Counted from the first letter of the stretch, positions 55,165-64,000 are shown. The stretch: 64,000 bases of DNA from an uncultured Paracoccus sp. (GCF_937873615.1 NZ_CALMYP010000068.1:1-64000), one strand, 5' to 3'. Numbers and translations: made by a program. The notes: generated by a model from the sequence alone, not told the origin.

Positions 55165-55353
55165 ATGCAGCTAGACATGTTCAGTGGTCTGATCGGCATT
55201 ATCCTTTTTGCGCTGGATGTCTGGGCGATTGCGCAGATCATCAATTCCGGCGCGGAGAAGAACAGCAAGATCATCTGGGTGATCATCGTGGCCTTCTTGC
55301 CGATCATCGGGTTGATCGCATGGTATATCGCCGGGCCGAAATCCAGCCTTTGA
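55165..55353 (+). CDS. PLDc_N-domain small membrane protein
   Basis: 62 residues with two membrane helices (IGIILFALDVWAIAQIINSG; IWVIIVAFLPIIGLIAWYIA) and the GPKSSL tail, the free-standing form of the N-terminal domain of cardiolipin-synthase-like phospholipase D proteins. Function unknown. AGGAATTCGGGGAAG precedes ATG 55165. Confidence 0.75.
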   Translation: MQLDMFSGLIGIILFALDVWAIAQIINSGAEKNSKIIWVIIVAFLPIIGLIAWYIAGPKSSL

Positions 55354-55383
55354 CCGGCTTCGCACCGCATCGTAGGGCTGCGA

Positions 55384-56954
55384 TCAGCCTGTGGCCGAAT
55401 TGATCTGATCCGCCAGTTCTGTGGTCGAATTACTGGGCTTTCCCGCTTTCGCATCCTGTCCTGCAGGCGGCGCGAAGCGGACCATGCGCTTGCCCCCCGG
55501 CAGGGCGGTGACCGACCAGCCGAGAACCCCTTTGCCATCTGGCCCGAAGATGACACCGCGTCCACCACCGCCCATGTCATCCGCCCCAAGTGCATGTTCC
55601 AACTCTGCAAGGCCGGGCGCTTCGTTCCAGTCGCCCTTCCAGCAGCGCAGCGCCTTGGCCAGATCTTTTGGCGGACTGCCCCAGAGCTCGGCATAGGTTG
55701 CATTTGATATCGCCACCTGCCCAAGCGCGTCGAAGACGACAAGCGCTTCGCCGAGCCCGTCCAGCACTTGTGAGCCCAGCATCAGCTCAGCCCGGAACCT
55801 TCGGGTCAGCGTGATCTCGGAGGTGATATCCTCAAACAGGAAGGCCACTGCGCCACCGGGATGGGGCGTGCCTGTCACCCGATAGGTGCGCCCGCCCGGC
55901 AATGTCCATGTCTCGACATGATGGCGGGCCGAGGCAGCCGTCTCCAGCGTGCTGATCTGTTTGCGCCAGCTTCGATAATCGCGCGGCTCCGGCACCATGC
56001 GCAGCTCTCGCAACTGATCGAGCACGCTGTAAAGCGAGGGACGGCCCGCCAGAAAGCCCGCAGATAGCCCGGTCAGGTCGATCAGGGCGGGGTTGAACAG
56101 TTGAAGCTGTCGCTCTCGGTCGAAGATCGCCAGGCCTGTCGGCAGATCGGCGAAGGTCTTGGTCAAGGTTTGCAGGAATTCCCGCAGGTTCTGTTCCGCC
56201 CTCACCTGGGCATCGGCGGGCAGGGCGAAGGTGGTGGTGCCGCTATCGTCCCGGCGATTGTGGCAGTCGAACCAGCTAAGCTCGGTGCCAGAGAGGATAT
56301 GCGCCCTGTGAACCCCCTTTGCGTCGGCTGCCGTCTCATCGAGCGCCAGAATATCCGGCAATGGCCAGCTGAGATTGGCCGCGTCAATGGCCGTCGCCGT
56401 CGCGAGGTAGGTGGCGTTCGCCCAGATGAGCGCGTCATGTGCGTCTCGCCGAAGGATCAGCATCGGCGCTGAATCGACGATGCCGCGAAGCAGGCTCAGC
56501 TCTTCCTCCATCGCCTGTTGCGACAGGGAATCCACAACGATTCCCGCAGCCTCGCCTTCCGGCCGCACAAGCGTCAATCGAAGGGCGCCATCCGGCGTCT
56601 CCTCGGCCAACAGTCGCATCCGGGGTGTGCCAGTGCCTGATTGCCCGTCAAGCGTGACGGAATTGCCTGTGCGCGCCACCTCCTCCAACCTGCCGAGATT
56701 ATCGAAGCGTTGTGCCAGCCAGGACTTCAGGGCCGGCAGGCTGTCGCCAGAGCAGCCGTCAAGAATGATACGCGCCGGCGGCGTGGCATCGAGCAGCCGG
56801 TCGCCGCGATAGAGGAAGATACAGGGCTCCAGCAGGCTGGTTGCCAGAAGCGGCGGTGTTGAGAGGCGTTCAGACCATCGGATATAGGCCACCGTTATCA
56901 GGGCAGACAGCACCCCCCGCCCAGGGCCAGCAATATGGAGGCATAGGAATTCAT
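55384..56954 (-). pseudogene. PAS-domain sensor protein with N-terminal frameshift
   Basis: About 520 residues with two or three PAS domains (LLRGIVDSAPMLILRRDAHD; LPTGLAIFDRERQLQLFNPA; LDGLGEALVVFDALGQVAIS) and no kinase catalytic domain: it ends after PAS in a disordered tail. ATG 56954 opens MNSYASILLALGGG, an ideal membrane anchor, but a G6 run (C6 at 56913-56918 on the plus strand) is one G short, so the frame is lost; the rest continues as VLSALITVAYIRWSE. Without the frameshift call, a GTG at 56988 gives a 534-residue frame with no proper anchor. Sequencing error, phase variation or decay are all possible. Confidence 0.6.
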
Positions 56955-57015
56955 GGCTAACCGCTGCTATTTGCGAAAGCCTATTCACATGATCCGTTAA
57001 GAACTGGTTAATATT

Positions 57016-58410
57016 CTAGAAAATATGCGGATTTTCTTCTAATGCCTGTCGATCATCTGCCGTAATGCGGGCCAGCGGCCAGATGATATCGACCTTTGCG
57101 CCTGTGCTTCCATTCGCGAACATCAACTGCGCGCCGCTTCCTTCCAAAAGTGCGCGGGCGATAAAAAGGCCGAGGCCCATCCCCTCATATCCGCCGCGCC
57201 GGTCATTGCGGCGGCTGATCGGGAACGGGTCTGAAAGCTGGCCCAGCATGGTCGGCGGAAAACCCGGACCGTCGTCGCTTATGGTGATGTGCAGTTGCAC
57301 CTGGTCCCAATCGGCGCGCACCGTGACCCTGGTTCGGGCGAAGTCGACACCGTTCTGGATGATGTTTCGCAGCCCGTGAATGACTCCGGGATCGCGGCGA
57401 ATGGTGGGCTGATGGGGGGCGTCCTGTAGCAGGATTCGGATTGGCGCCCCGCGATCTCTGTGCGGTTCCGCCGCCTCCTCCAGCACAGTGCCAAGGGGGG
57501 CGGCGTGCAGCTTCAGATCGTCCTTACCGGCCCGGCCCATTGAGCGCATGATATCCCGGCAGCGGTCTGCGGATTGTGCCAGCGTTTGCGCATCTTCTGT
57601 CAGGTCCGAACGGTCGGGCAGGGCGTCGGCCAATTCGTCGCGCAGCTCTGACGCGATCAGCTTGATGGTGGCAAGCGGCGTGCCCATCTCATGCGCGGCG
57701 GCGGCGATGACACCGCCCAGATGTTGCAGCTTCTGTTCCCGCGCCAAGGCGATCTGGGTCGCGAAGAGCGCGTCCGAGGTTGTCGCAAGCTCCTCCGAGA
57801 CGCGGCGGGCATAGATCGCGAAAAACACCACACCGATCAGGATGGCCAGCAAATGCGCGGCCTGCAGGATCGGCGGCATGACCAGGTTCAGCGTCGGATG
57901 GCGAAGCGGCACCGCGAACCAGGCCGCCAGCAGGATCATGACGATTGTCGCCAGGCCGACCAGCAAGGTCTGTCGGTTGCCAAGCGCCGTTGCCGCAATC
58001 GTCACCGGCGCAAGCACCAGAAGCGCAAAGGGGTTGGAGAGCCCACCCGTCAGCGCGATCAGAACCGAGATCTGCACCAGATCGAAGACCAGCTGAATGG
58101 TTGCCCCGCGCTCGGTGACGCGGGCCGGCATGGCCGTCATCCACAGGTTCAGCACGGCCCCTGCCGCGACAACCAGAAGCGAGGGCAGGACCGCGAATTC
58201 CATCCCCATCAGCAGCGCGACGATGATCGCCGCAAGCTGACCGCCAAGCGCGATCCAGCGCAGCAGGACCAGGGTCCGGCGCCGGATCGGCTCGGCCCGG
58301 CGCTGGCGGTCGGTGCCCAATGTATCGGCAAGCGGAAAGCCCGGCGGCATTCTCAACCTCGTGATGCGGCGTATGGTCCTGTTGATATAGGCCGCACATT
58401 GCGCGATCAA
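57016..58410 (-). CDS. regB: Redox sensor histidine kinase RegB/PrrB
   Basis: 464 residues. Six membrane helices (residues about 45-200) with the quinone-binding loop GGLSNPF at 122-128; H-box AAAHEMGTPLATIK with phospho-His240; redox-switch cysteine Cys284 in QSADRCRDIMRSMG; ATPase box GYEGMGLGLFIARALLEGSG. Senses respiratory redox state and phosphorylates RegA. The start may instead be ATG 58350. Divergent from senC with only 27 bases between, so the promoters overlap. Confidence 0.93.
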   Translation of the reverse strand: MIAQCAAYINRTIRRITRLRMPPGFPLADTLGTDRQRRAEPIRRRTLVLLRWIALGGQLAAIIVALLMGMEFAVLPSLLVVAAGAVLNLWMTAMPARVTERGATIQLVFDLVQISVLIALTGGLSNPFALLVLAPVTIAATALGNRQTLLVGLATIVMILLAAWFAVPLRHPTLNLVMPPILQAAHLLAILIGVVFFAIYARRVSEELATTSDALFATQIALAREQKLQHLGGVIAAAAHEMGTPLATIKLIASELRDELADALPDRSDLTEDAQTLAQSADRCRDIMRSMGRAGKDDLKLHAAPLGTVLEEAAEPHRDRGAPIRILLQDAPHQPTIRRDPGVIHGLRNIIQNGVDFARTRVTVRADWDQVQLHITISDDGPGFPPTMLGQLSDPFPISRRNDRRGGYEGMGLGLFIARALLEGSGAQLMFANGSTGAKVDIIWPLARITADDRQALEENPHIF

Positions 58411-58437
58411 TGTAGCGAACGCGAGGACGGGATAGAT

Positions 58438-59073
58438 ATGAACGACAAGAAGCTTCTCATGATTGGAACGGCCGTTGCGGCGGTGTTGCTGGTCGGTGGT
58501 GCGGTCTGGATGTCGCGCGGTGACGAAACTGCAACCGGGTCAGACCAGTTCGCCAGTTGCCGGACGAGCGTTGTGGCCGGCGGCTCGTCTGCGCTTGGCG
58601 GCCCGTTCGAGCTGACCGACGAGACCGGCGCCCGCGTGACAGATGCGCAGGTCTTTACCAAGCCGACGCTGGTCTATTTCGGCTATTCCTATTGTCCTGA
58701 TATTTGCCCCTTTGATAATTCGCGCAATGCCGAAGCACTGGATCTGCTTGATGCGGACGGCATTGATGCGCAGGCCGTTTTCGTCAGCGTCGATCCGGGC
58801 CGCGATTCGCCCGAGGTCTTGGCGCATTTCACCGAGAACCTGCATGAGAAAATGTTGGGCCTGACCGGATCGCCCGAGGAGATCGCCGGGGTCGCGAAGG
58901 CCTATCGGGTCGGGTATCAGGTGCAGGACGATGGCAGCGACGATTATCCCGTCAGCCATACGACAATGACCTATCTGGTTTTGCCAGAACACGGCACGGT
59001 TGAATTCTTTAACCGCGATGTAACGGCAGAGGATATGGCTGCGCAAACCGCCTGTTTCGCCAAGGCGAGCTGA
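58438..59073 (+). CDS. senC: SCO1/SenC/PrrC copper protein
   Basis: 211 residues: one N-terminal membrane anchor (LLMIGTAVAAVLLVGGAVWM) and a periplasmic thioredoxin fold with the copper motif YCPDICP (Cys86, Cys90) and His174 in VSHTTMTYLV. Delivers copper to cytochrome oxidase and links oxidase activity to RegB signalling. ATG 58438; regA follows 67 bases later. Confidence 0.93.
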   Translation: MNDKKLLMIGTAVAAVLLVGGAVWMSRGDETATGSDQFASCRTSVVAGGSSALGGPFELTDETGARVTDAQVFTKPTLVYFGYSYCPDICPFDNSRNAEALDLLDADGIDAQAVFVSVDPGRDSPEVLAHFTENLHEKMLGLTGSPEEIAGVAKAYRVGYQVQDDGSDDYPVSHTTMTYLVLPEHGTVEFFNRDVTAEDMAAQTACFAKAS

Positions 59074-59140
59074 GCGCCGAATATTTGCTTCTGGTTGGGC
59101 TTCCGCTTAAAACGGGAAAAATTTCTCGTTGGAGGCCGTC

Positions 59141-59701
59141 ATGGCAGAGTCAGAGCAGCAGAAAATCCAGCTTGGCCCGGACCCGTCACTGCTGTTGGTC
59201 GATGACGACGAAATCTTCGTGAACAGGCTGGCCCGCGCCATGGAGCGGCGCGGTTTCCGGCCGGCCGTCACGCTTTCCGTTGCCGATGCGATTGCGACCA
59301 TCCAACAGGCCCCTGCCGCCTATGCCGTGGTCGATCTGCGGCTGGAGGATGGCAGCGGTCTGGATGTGGTCGAGGCGCTGCGCGAGGCGCGGCCCGATGC
59401 CCGGATTGTGGTTCTGACCGGCTATGGTGCAATCGCGACGGCGGTTGCGGCGGTCAAGCTCGGTGCCACCGATTATTTGTCGAAACCCGCAGATGCGAAC
59501 GATATCGTTTCGGCACTTTTGCAGACCGGAGAGGCTCTGCCGCCGCCGCCTGAAAATCCCATGTCGGCCGACCGGGTAAAATGGGAACATATTCAGCGGG
59601 TTTATGAACAATGCGATCGCAATGTCAGCGAAACGGCGCGGCGTCTGCATATGCATCGGCGGACATTGCAGCGTATTCTGGCGAAAAGAAGCCCACGCTA
59701 A
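59141..59701 (+). CDS. regA: Redox response regulator RegA/PrrA
   Basis: 186 residues. Receiver with Asp21-23, phospho-acceptor Asp65 in VVDLRLEDG, Thr93 and Lys115, a Pro-rich linker (PPPPENP) and a Fis-type helix-turn-helix (NVSETARRLHMHRRTLQRIL). Global activator or repressor of respiration, CO2, N2 and photosynthesis genes in this family. ATG 59141 follows GGAGGCCGTC; the TTG at 59129 contains that site and is rejected. Confidence 0.95.
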   Translation: MAESEQQKIQLGPDPSLLLVDDDEIFVNRLARAMERRGFRPAVTLSVADAIATIQQAPAAYAVVDLRLEDGSGLDVVEALREARPDARIVVLTGYGAIATAVAAVKLGATDYLSKPADANDIVSALLQTGEALPPPPENPMSADRVKWEHIQRVYEQCDRNVSETARRLHMHRRTLQRILAKRSPR

Positions 59702-59777
59702 AAATGTACTTTTGGATAAATTGACTTTCGTGCATCGAACATCATATTCCCATAAGAATGAGTAATGGGAGAACTTA

Positions 59778-60089
59778 ATGCTCGATCTAGAGAATATGTC
59801 GCTCAAGGAGCTGCAGGATCTGCGAAAGCAGGTCGACCGTTCAATCGTCGATTTCGAGGAGCGTAAACGTCGCGAAGCCCTTGCCGCTGTCGAGCAGGCC
59901 GCGCGCACGCACGGATTTTCGCTCAATGAGCTGACCGGCGCCAAAATCAATCGCCGTAGTGGAAAGATGGCGCCGAAATACGCCAATCCCGAAGATGCAG
60001 CCCAGACCTGGACCGGTCGCGGTCGTCGTCCGCGTTGGATTCAAGACGCGCTGAATGGCGGCAAGACGCTGGCCGATCTGGAAATCTGA
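59778..60089 (+). CDS. hvrA: H-NS family DNA-binding protein HvrA
   Basis: 103 residues: N-terminal coiled-coil dimerisation helices (MSLKELQDLRKQVDRSIVDF) and the H-NS C-terminal motif TWTGRGRRPRWI. HvrA sits beside regA in Rhodobacter and silences or tunes AT-rich and light-regulated genes. The upstream 76 bases are AT-rich, contain GGGAG before the ATG and probably a separate promoter. Confidence 0.88.
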   Translation: MLDLENMSLKELQDLRKQVDRSIVDFEERKRREALAAVEQAARTHGFSLNELTGAKINRRSGKMAPKYANPEDAAQTWTGRGRRPRWIQDALNGGKTLADLEI

Positions 60090-60091
60090 CT

Positions 60092-60117
60092 GGAAACTCG
60101 GTCCGAGTTTCCATTTT
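60092..60117 (+). terminator. Terminator after hvrA
   Basis: GGAAACTCG, loop GTC, CGAGTTTCC, then ATTTT. Confidence 0.75.
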
Positions 60118-60139
60118 GATCCTCAACCGGTTCAACACG

Positions 60140-60736
60140 TTAAGTTTTGTCAATTAGCGCGTTGAACCGGTCGAGATAGGCTTTTCGCGCTTCTGCCGAA
60201 GGGCGAAGGCAGATCTTCAAGCCTGCGCAATGTTCCGGCCTCGGCACTTTGAAAATGCCTCGCGCCTCGTCTTCGGAAAATCCGGCAATCTCTATTGCCT
60301 CAAGCCAGGCCGATACCTGGTCGGCGAGCTTAATACTTCTTTTGATCGTTGCCGGCACTTTTGCGGGCAGCCCAAATCGGCGATGGACAGCCTCGGCAAT
60401 TCGTTGATCCATTTCGCCATATTCATTTCCCAATGCGCCTTTTACCGGCGATATCATGTCGCCAAGCACATATTCGGGCGCGTCATGCAGCAATGCCGCC
60501 AACCGCCATTTCGCGGGCGCTTGCGGCGTGATCTGGCCAAACGCCTGCTCTACCAGAAGGGAATGCTCGGCAACCGAATATGGCCAGTCGCCGCGTGTCT
60601 GGCCGTTCCAGCGCGCGACGAAGGCCAGCCCGTGGGCAATATCCTCGATCTCGATATCGACGGGAGTCGGGTCGAGAAGATCAAGCCTGCGGCCTGACAG
60701 CATCCGCTGCCAGGCACGCTTTGCGCGGGGCGGCAC
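60140..60736 (-). CDS. HD-domain phosphohydrolase (YfbR-like)
   Basis: 198 residues. His in YSVAEHSLLVEQA, the HD pair in LAALLHDAPEYVLGDMISPV, and Asp in KLADQVSAWLEA form the metal site of 5'-nucleotidase YfbR/HDDC2-like proteins. Likely a nucleotidase of small nucleotides. Next to secB in the same direction, six bases after its stop. Confidence 0.8.
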   Translation of the reverse strand: MPPRAKRAWQRMLSGRRLDLLDPTPVDIEIEDIAHGLAFVARWNGQTRGDWPYSVAEHSLLVEQAFGQITPQAPAKWRLAALLHDAPEYVLGDMISPVKGALGNEYGEMDQRIAEAVHRRFGLPAKVPATIKRSIKLADQVSAWLEAIEIAGFSEDEARGIFKVPRPEHCAGLKICLRPSAEARKAYLDRFNALIDKT

Positions 60737-60742
60737 GCCGGG

Positions 60743-61252
60743 TCAGGAAACCGGGGCGTCGGCCGGGCGCTCGGTCTGGGCGCGGCGCGTCAGTTCCTGG
60801 CGATAGAGGGCCACGAAATCGACCGGATCGAGATTGACCGGCGGGAAGCCGCCATCGCGGGTCACATCGCTGATGATTCGGCGGACGAAGGGGAACAGCA
60901 TCCGCGGGCATTCGATCATCAGGAAGGGGTGAATCTGCTCTTCTGGAACGCCTTCGACCAGGAAGGCACCGGCATATTCCAGCTCGCACAGGAACAGGTT
61001 TGCGTCATTCACCGTGTTCTTCGACGAGACCTTGTATTTGGTAATGACCTCATACTGGTTGTCGACGTTACGCTTGCGGGCGTCGATGCTGACCTGGACC
61101 GAAACTTCGGGTTTGACCTCGGCCGTGTTCAGGCCTTTCTGAGCCACGACATTTTCGAACGACAGATCGCGGATGAACTGCGCCAGGATCTGCATTCGGG
61201 GCTGTTGCGGGGCCTGCGCTTCGGGCGCGGCATTCTGGGTTTCGTCGGTCAT
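60743..61252 (-). CDS. secB: Protein-export chaperone SecB
   Basis: 169 residues. MQILAQFIRDLSFENVVAQK, VSVQVSIDARKRN, FLCELEYAGAF and HPFLMIECPRMLFPFVRRII are SecB signatures. Tetrameric chaperone that passes unfolded precursors to SecA. Extended charged tails at both ends, as in alphaproteobacteria. Confidence 0.96.
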   Translation of the reverse strand: MTDETQNAAPEAQAPQQPRMQILAQFIRDLSFENVVAQKGLNTAEVKPEVSVQVSIDARKRNVDNQYEVITKYKVSSKNTVNDANLFLCELEYAGAFLVEGVPEEQIHPFLMIECPRMLFPFVRRIISDVTRDGGFPPVNLDPVDFVALYRQELTRRAQTERPADAPVS

Positions 61253-61332
61253 ATCGGGTCCTTTCGGGAATGAGTCAAAGGGCTTCTAGCATTCCGAGCG
61301 GGACGCCTCAACGCCTGCTGGCGTCGGTATGA

Positions 61333-61884
61333 CTACTCGGGGCGGGTCCACCCCGAAGGTGGTTTGCGCCCGGGCTTGCCATCGCTGTTCGCGGGCGGCG
61401 GCGGCGCAATATCTTCGCGCGCAACATAGGGGTCTTCCTGAACCACATAGTCGCCGTCGATCACGTCATCCCCATCGCGCCCGGCCCAGCCATGGCGCGG
61501 ATCGCGGGCGCTGTCAAAGCCGAAGCCGGTGCGGGTGACGGTCACATGCCGCCCTGCGCGCCGCATCAGCCAGTCGCGCACACCGGGGATCAGCAACAAC
61601 AGCCCCATCGCATCGGTAAAGAAGCCCGGCGTCAGCAGCAGCGCGCCGGAAAGCAGGATCATGGCACCATGGGCCAGGGGTCGCGTCGGGTCGCTCAAGG
61701 TCTGGAAGGACTGCTGCAACTCGGCCAGGGCGCGCTGTCCCTGGCTGCGGATCAGCACCATGCCGACGAAGGCCGACAGAAGCACCAGCCCAATGGTGGG
61801 CCAAAGCCCGATCAACCCGCCAACCTGAATGAACAGTGCGATCTCGATGATCGGAACCAGAATGAACAGAATGAATAGCGGCAT
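61333..61884 (-). CDS. fxsA: FxsA family membrane protein
   Basis: 183 residues from ATG 61884 (AGAGGAGACAC upstream). MPLFILFILVPIIEIALFIQ, GLIGLWPTIGLVLLSAFVG and GALLLTPGFFTDAMGLLLLI match FxsA, a cytoplasmic-membrane protein linked to phage exclusion in E. coli. The Pro/Asp-rich C-terminal tail is cytoplasmic. Divergent from the Tim44-domain gene. Confidence 0.9.
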   Translation of the reverse strand: MPLFILFILVPIIEIALFIQVGGLIGLWPTIGLVLLSAFVGMVLIRSQGQRALAELQQSFQTLSDPTRPLAHGAMILLSGALLLTPGFFTDAMGLLLLIPGVRDWLMRRAGRHVTVTRTGFGFDSARDPRHGWAGRDGDDVIDGDYVVQEDPYVAREDIAPPPPANSDGKPGRKPPSGWTRPE

Positions 61885-61986
61885 GTGTCTCCTCTGGAAG
61901 CGGGCAACTGGACTTGGACCCGCTCGATCCCTACATAAGGGCCAAGGGCGAAAATACAAACCGCTGTGCCCGGCGAAGGATGGAAT

Positions 61987-62646
61987 ATGTCGAACTCGCT
62001 CATTCAACTGATTGTGCTCGCTGCAATTGCGGTGTTCCTGATCCTGCGCTTGCGCAATGTCCTGGGCACGCGCGACGGGTTTGAGCCAGATCAGCCTGAC
62101 GAGCGCCCGGTCCAGCGTCGGCTGGAGGTGGTCGAGGATGACGATCCCCGTGCTGACGACAGCGACCTGTCCGATCATGTCGATCCGGCAAGTCCCGCCT
62201 ATGCGGCCCTGGTCGAAATGAAGCGCGCTGAGCCCGCATTCTCGCTGACCGAATTCCTTGGCGGCGCGAAGCAGGCATATGAGATGATCATCGTCGCCTT
62301 CGAAAAAGGCGATCTGGCCGAGATTCGCGCGTTCCTCTCTCCCGAAGTGGCACAGGCCTTCGAATCCGCGATCGAGGCGCGCCAGAATGCGGGCCTGACA
62401 CCAGAGGTTCAGTTCCTCGGCACCCGTGAGACTGCGCTTGCGGCAGCGGAGTTCAACACCGCAAACGCCGTGGCCGAGCTTTCCGTCCGCTTTGTCGGAG
62501 AGATCATCGTGGCCACCCGCGATGCTGCCGGCAATGTCGTCGATGGCGATCCGAAAACGCCACGCAAGCAGCGTGACACCTGGACCTTCGAGCGCGAGAT
62601 GGGTGCCGCCGATCCGAACTGGCGGCTGGTCGCGACCGGGAACTGA
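61987..62646 (+). CDS. Tim44-domain membrane protein (TimA type)
   Basis: 219 residues from ATG 61987: one N-terminal membrane helix (LIQLIVLAAIAVFLILRLRN), an acidic linker and a Tim44-like domain (FLGGAKQAYEMIIVAFEKGD, LSPEVAQAFESAIEARQ). Bacterial homologue of the mitochondrial import motor subunit; probably assists membrane or envelope proteins. Stop overlaps the smr start. The mltA gene often found next in this group is missing. Confidence 0.88.
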   Translation: MSNSLIQLIVLAAIAVFLILRLRNVLGTRDGFEPDQPDERPVQRRLEVVEDDDPRADDSDLSDHVDPASPAYAALVEMKRAEPAFSLTEFLGGAKQAYEMIIVAFEKGDLAEIRAFLSPEVAQAFESAIEARQNAGLTPEVQFLGTRETALAAAEFNTANAVAELSVRFVGEIIVATRDAAGNVVDGDPKTPRKQRDTWTFEREMGAADPNWRLVATGN

Positions 62647-63242
62647 TGGCACCTCGGCGCGGCCTGACGCCCGAGGATCGCGAGCTCTGGTTGCGCGTCA
62701 CCCGGACAGCCACCCCGTTGGAGCCGAAGCGTCGCGCCGCTTTGCCGGATTACTCACCTTCGGCCAAGCCAGCGCCGAAGGCGGCGGCGCCGGATACCGC
62801 GCGCCCTCTCTCGCCCGACTTCGCAATAGGCACCCGTCCGCGCCGCCTGCCCGGCCATGACCTTGCCCCCAGCCCGGCCGAGGCCTTGGCCAACCAGCCC
62901 ATCCGCATGGATCACAAGACCCACAAGCAGATGAGCCGGGGCAAGTTGCGCCCCGAGGCGAAGCTGGACCTGCATGGCATGACCCTTGCCGAGGCCGGGC
63001 CGGAACTGGCGCGGTTCATCCTGTCCTGTCACGCGCGCGGCTTGCGGCTGGTGCTGGTCATTACCGGCAAGGGCAGCCGTGACGGAATCGAAGGTCCCTT
63101 GCCCGTCCGACGCGGCGCGTTGCGCCATCAGGTGCCGCATTGGCTGCATACGGCACCGCTATCCCACGCCGTCCAACAGGTTGCCCCGGCGCATCTGCGC
63201 CACGGCGGAACCGGCGCGTATTACGTCTATCTGCGCCGATAG
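62646..63242 (+). CDS. Smr/MutS2-domain protein
   Basis: 198 residues: a disordered Pro-rich N-terminus, then the Smr domain with LDLHGMTLAEAGPELARFIL and VITGKGSRDGIEGPLPVRRG (the TGKG loop) and GGTGAYYVYLRR at the end. Smr domains bind or cut branched DNA or RNA. Starts on the Tim44 gene's stop. Confidence 0.9.
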   Translation: MAPRRGLTPEDRELWLRVTRTATPLEPKRRAALPDYSPSAKPAPKAAAPDTARPLSPDFAIGTRPRRLPGHDLAPSPAEALANQPIRMDHKTHKQMSRGKLRPEAKLDLHGMTLAEAGPELARFILSCHARGLRLVLVITGKGSRDGIEGPLPVRRGALRHQVPHWLHTAPLSHAVQQVAPAHLRHGGTGAYYVYLRR

Positions 63243-63249
63243 TCCGCAG

Positions 63250-63279
63250 GGGCGGTCGGATGGATGGGTTCGACCGCCC
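63250..63279. terminator. Convergent-gene hairpin, smr / ettA
   Basis: GGGCGGTCG (63250-63258) pairs with CGACCGCCC (63271-63279), loop 12 bases, between the two converging genes. A possible bidirectional terminator without a clear U-run. Confidence 0.45.
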
Positions 63280-63287
63280 TGCTTGGT

Positions 63288-64000
63288 CTATCGCGTGAAC
63301 TTCTTGTATTTCACCCGCTTCGGCTCGACCGAATCCGGGCCGAGGCGGCGGATCTTGTCGGCTTCGTAATCCTCGAAGTTGCCTTCGAACCATTCGACAT
63401 GGGCGTCGCCCTCGAAGGCGAGGATATGGGTGCAGAGCCGGTCGAGGAAGAAGCGGTCGTGGCTGATGATGACCGCACAGCCGGCGAAATCGTCAAGCGC
63501 CGCTTCCAGCGCCTGCAGGGTTTCCACGTCCAGATCGTTGGTCGGTTCGTCGAGCAGCAGGACGTTTCCGCCGGATTTCAGAAGCTTGGCCATGTGGACG
63601 CGGTTGCGTTCACCGCCCGAAAGCTGGCCGACCTTCTTCTGCTGGTCGCCGCCCTTGAAGTTGAAGGCCGAGGCATAGGCACGGCTGTTCATCGACGCGT
63701 CACCAAGCTCGATCTGCTCGGCCCCGCCCGAGATTTCCTCCCACACCGTCTTGTCGCCGGCGAGGGCGTCGCGGCTCTGATCGACATAGGAAAGCTGGAC
63801 CGTGTCGCCATAGGTAACCTCGCCCGCATCGGGCTGTTCCTGGCCGGTCAGCATCCGGAACAGCGTCGATTTACCGGCACCGTTCGGGCCGATCACGCCG
63901 ACGATGCCGCCCGGCGGCAGCGAGAAGGAAAGATCCTCGATCAACAGCTTGTCGCCCATCGCCTTCTTGAGGCCCGCGACCTCGATCACCTTGCCGCCAA
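63288..64000 (-). CDS. ettA: EttA energy-dependent translational throttle, partial
   Basis: The C-terminal 237 residues or so of a roughly 550-residue ABC-F protein; the 5' part lies past the window end. Visible is the second ABC domain: [20 protein letters not shown], signature [20 protein letters not shown], Walker [13 protein letters not shown], and the EttA-type tail YKKFTR. It binds the ribosomal E site and gates elongation by ATP level. The ATG at 63989 is internal. Confidence 0.92.
   Translation of the reverse strand, partial: GGKVIEVAGLKKAMGDKLLIEDLSFSLPPGGIVGVIGPNGAGKSTLFRMLTGQEQPDAGEVTYGDTVQLSYVDQSRDALAGDKTVWEEISGGAEQIELGDASMNSRAYASAFNFKGGDQQKKVGQLSGGERNRVHMAKLLKSGGNVLLLDEPTNDLDVETLQALEAALDDFAGCAVIISHDRFFLDRLCTHILAFEGDAHVEWFEGNFEDYEADKIRRLGPDSVEPKRVKYKKFTR

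Overview
The window is high-GC alphaproteobacterial DNA from a member of the Rhodobacteraceae, most likely Paracoccus or a close relative. This rests on the RegB/SenC/RegA/HvrA redox locus, the PhyR-NepR-EcfG stress cassette, the parAB-rsmG-mnmG-mnmE-rho run beside a DnaA-box region, and the TsaE-phosphotransferase fusion next to addBA. No rRNA, tRNA or CRISPR array was seen. Identifications come from reading translations and motifs; no database search was run.

Positions 1-25,900 are an accessory region. The first 2.7 kb hold decayed mobile DNA (an IS630-type transposase, a serine-recombinase tail, a transposase tail, a short-chain dehydrogenase tail) around one intact DoxX gene. Then follow two sugar blocks. 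Block 1 (2.7-9.0 kb) looks like a fructose-type frc system: an inositol-monophosphatase-family enzyme, a ROK kinase and a ROK repressor on the minus strand, divergent from a CUT2 ABC importer. The binding-protein gene frcB has a frameshift between signal peptide and mature domain plus a probable three-codon deletion, so the importer may be dead. Block 2 (9.2-24.9 kb) has a minus-strand CUT2 importer operon with a DUF2291 lipoprotein and a DeoR regulator. Divergent from it is an operon of a FucI/AraA-fold isomerase, a two-subunit transketolase, an FGGY kinase, a CUT1 importer and a DUF5060/DUF4038 glycosidase. The last family is related to apiosidases, and split transketolase plus FGGY kinase is the known route for apulose phosphate, so use of apiose or a similar branched or rare pentose is proposed as inference. 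An intact two-frame IS5-type element (25,061-25,881) closes the region.

Positions 25,900-33,500 are the replication-origin neighbourhood: parB, parA, rsmG, mnmG, mnmE, rho and hemJ, all leftward, with perfect parS palindromes at the start codons of rsmG and mnmG. An AT-rich intergenic stretch (about 33,121-33,489) has two perfect and several near-perfect DnaA boxes and is the likely oriC. Genes to its right mostly run rightward, starting with aroE-coaE-dnaQ.

Positions 35,700-51,000 hold a YihY membrane protein, a THUMP-type RNA methyltransferase, the general stress response module (phyR, nepR, ecfG, HWE kinase, with a sigma-EcfG promoter), an aldo/keto reductase, a tsaE-phosphotransferase fusion, a murU-like nucleotidyltransferase, addB, addA and trxA with a strong terminator.

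Positions 51,000-64,000 hold a small YjzC-like protein, hslV and hslU separated by a brnTA toxin-antitoxin pair, a PAS protein with an apparent frameshift in a G6 tract, regB divergent from senC-regA-hvrA, an HD hydrolase, secB, fxsA, a Tim44-domain protein, an Smr protein, and the 3' part of ettA cut by the window end.
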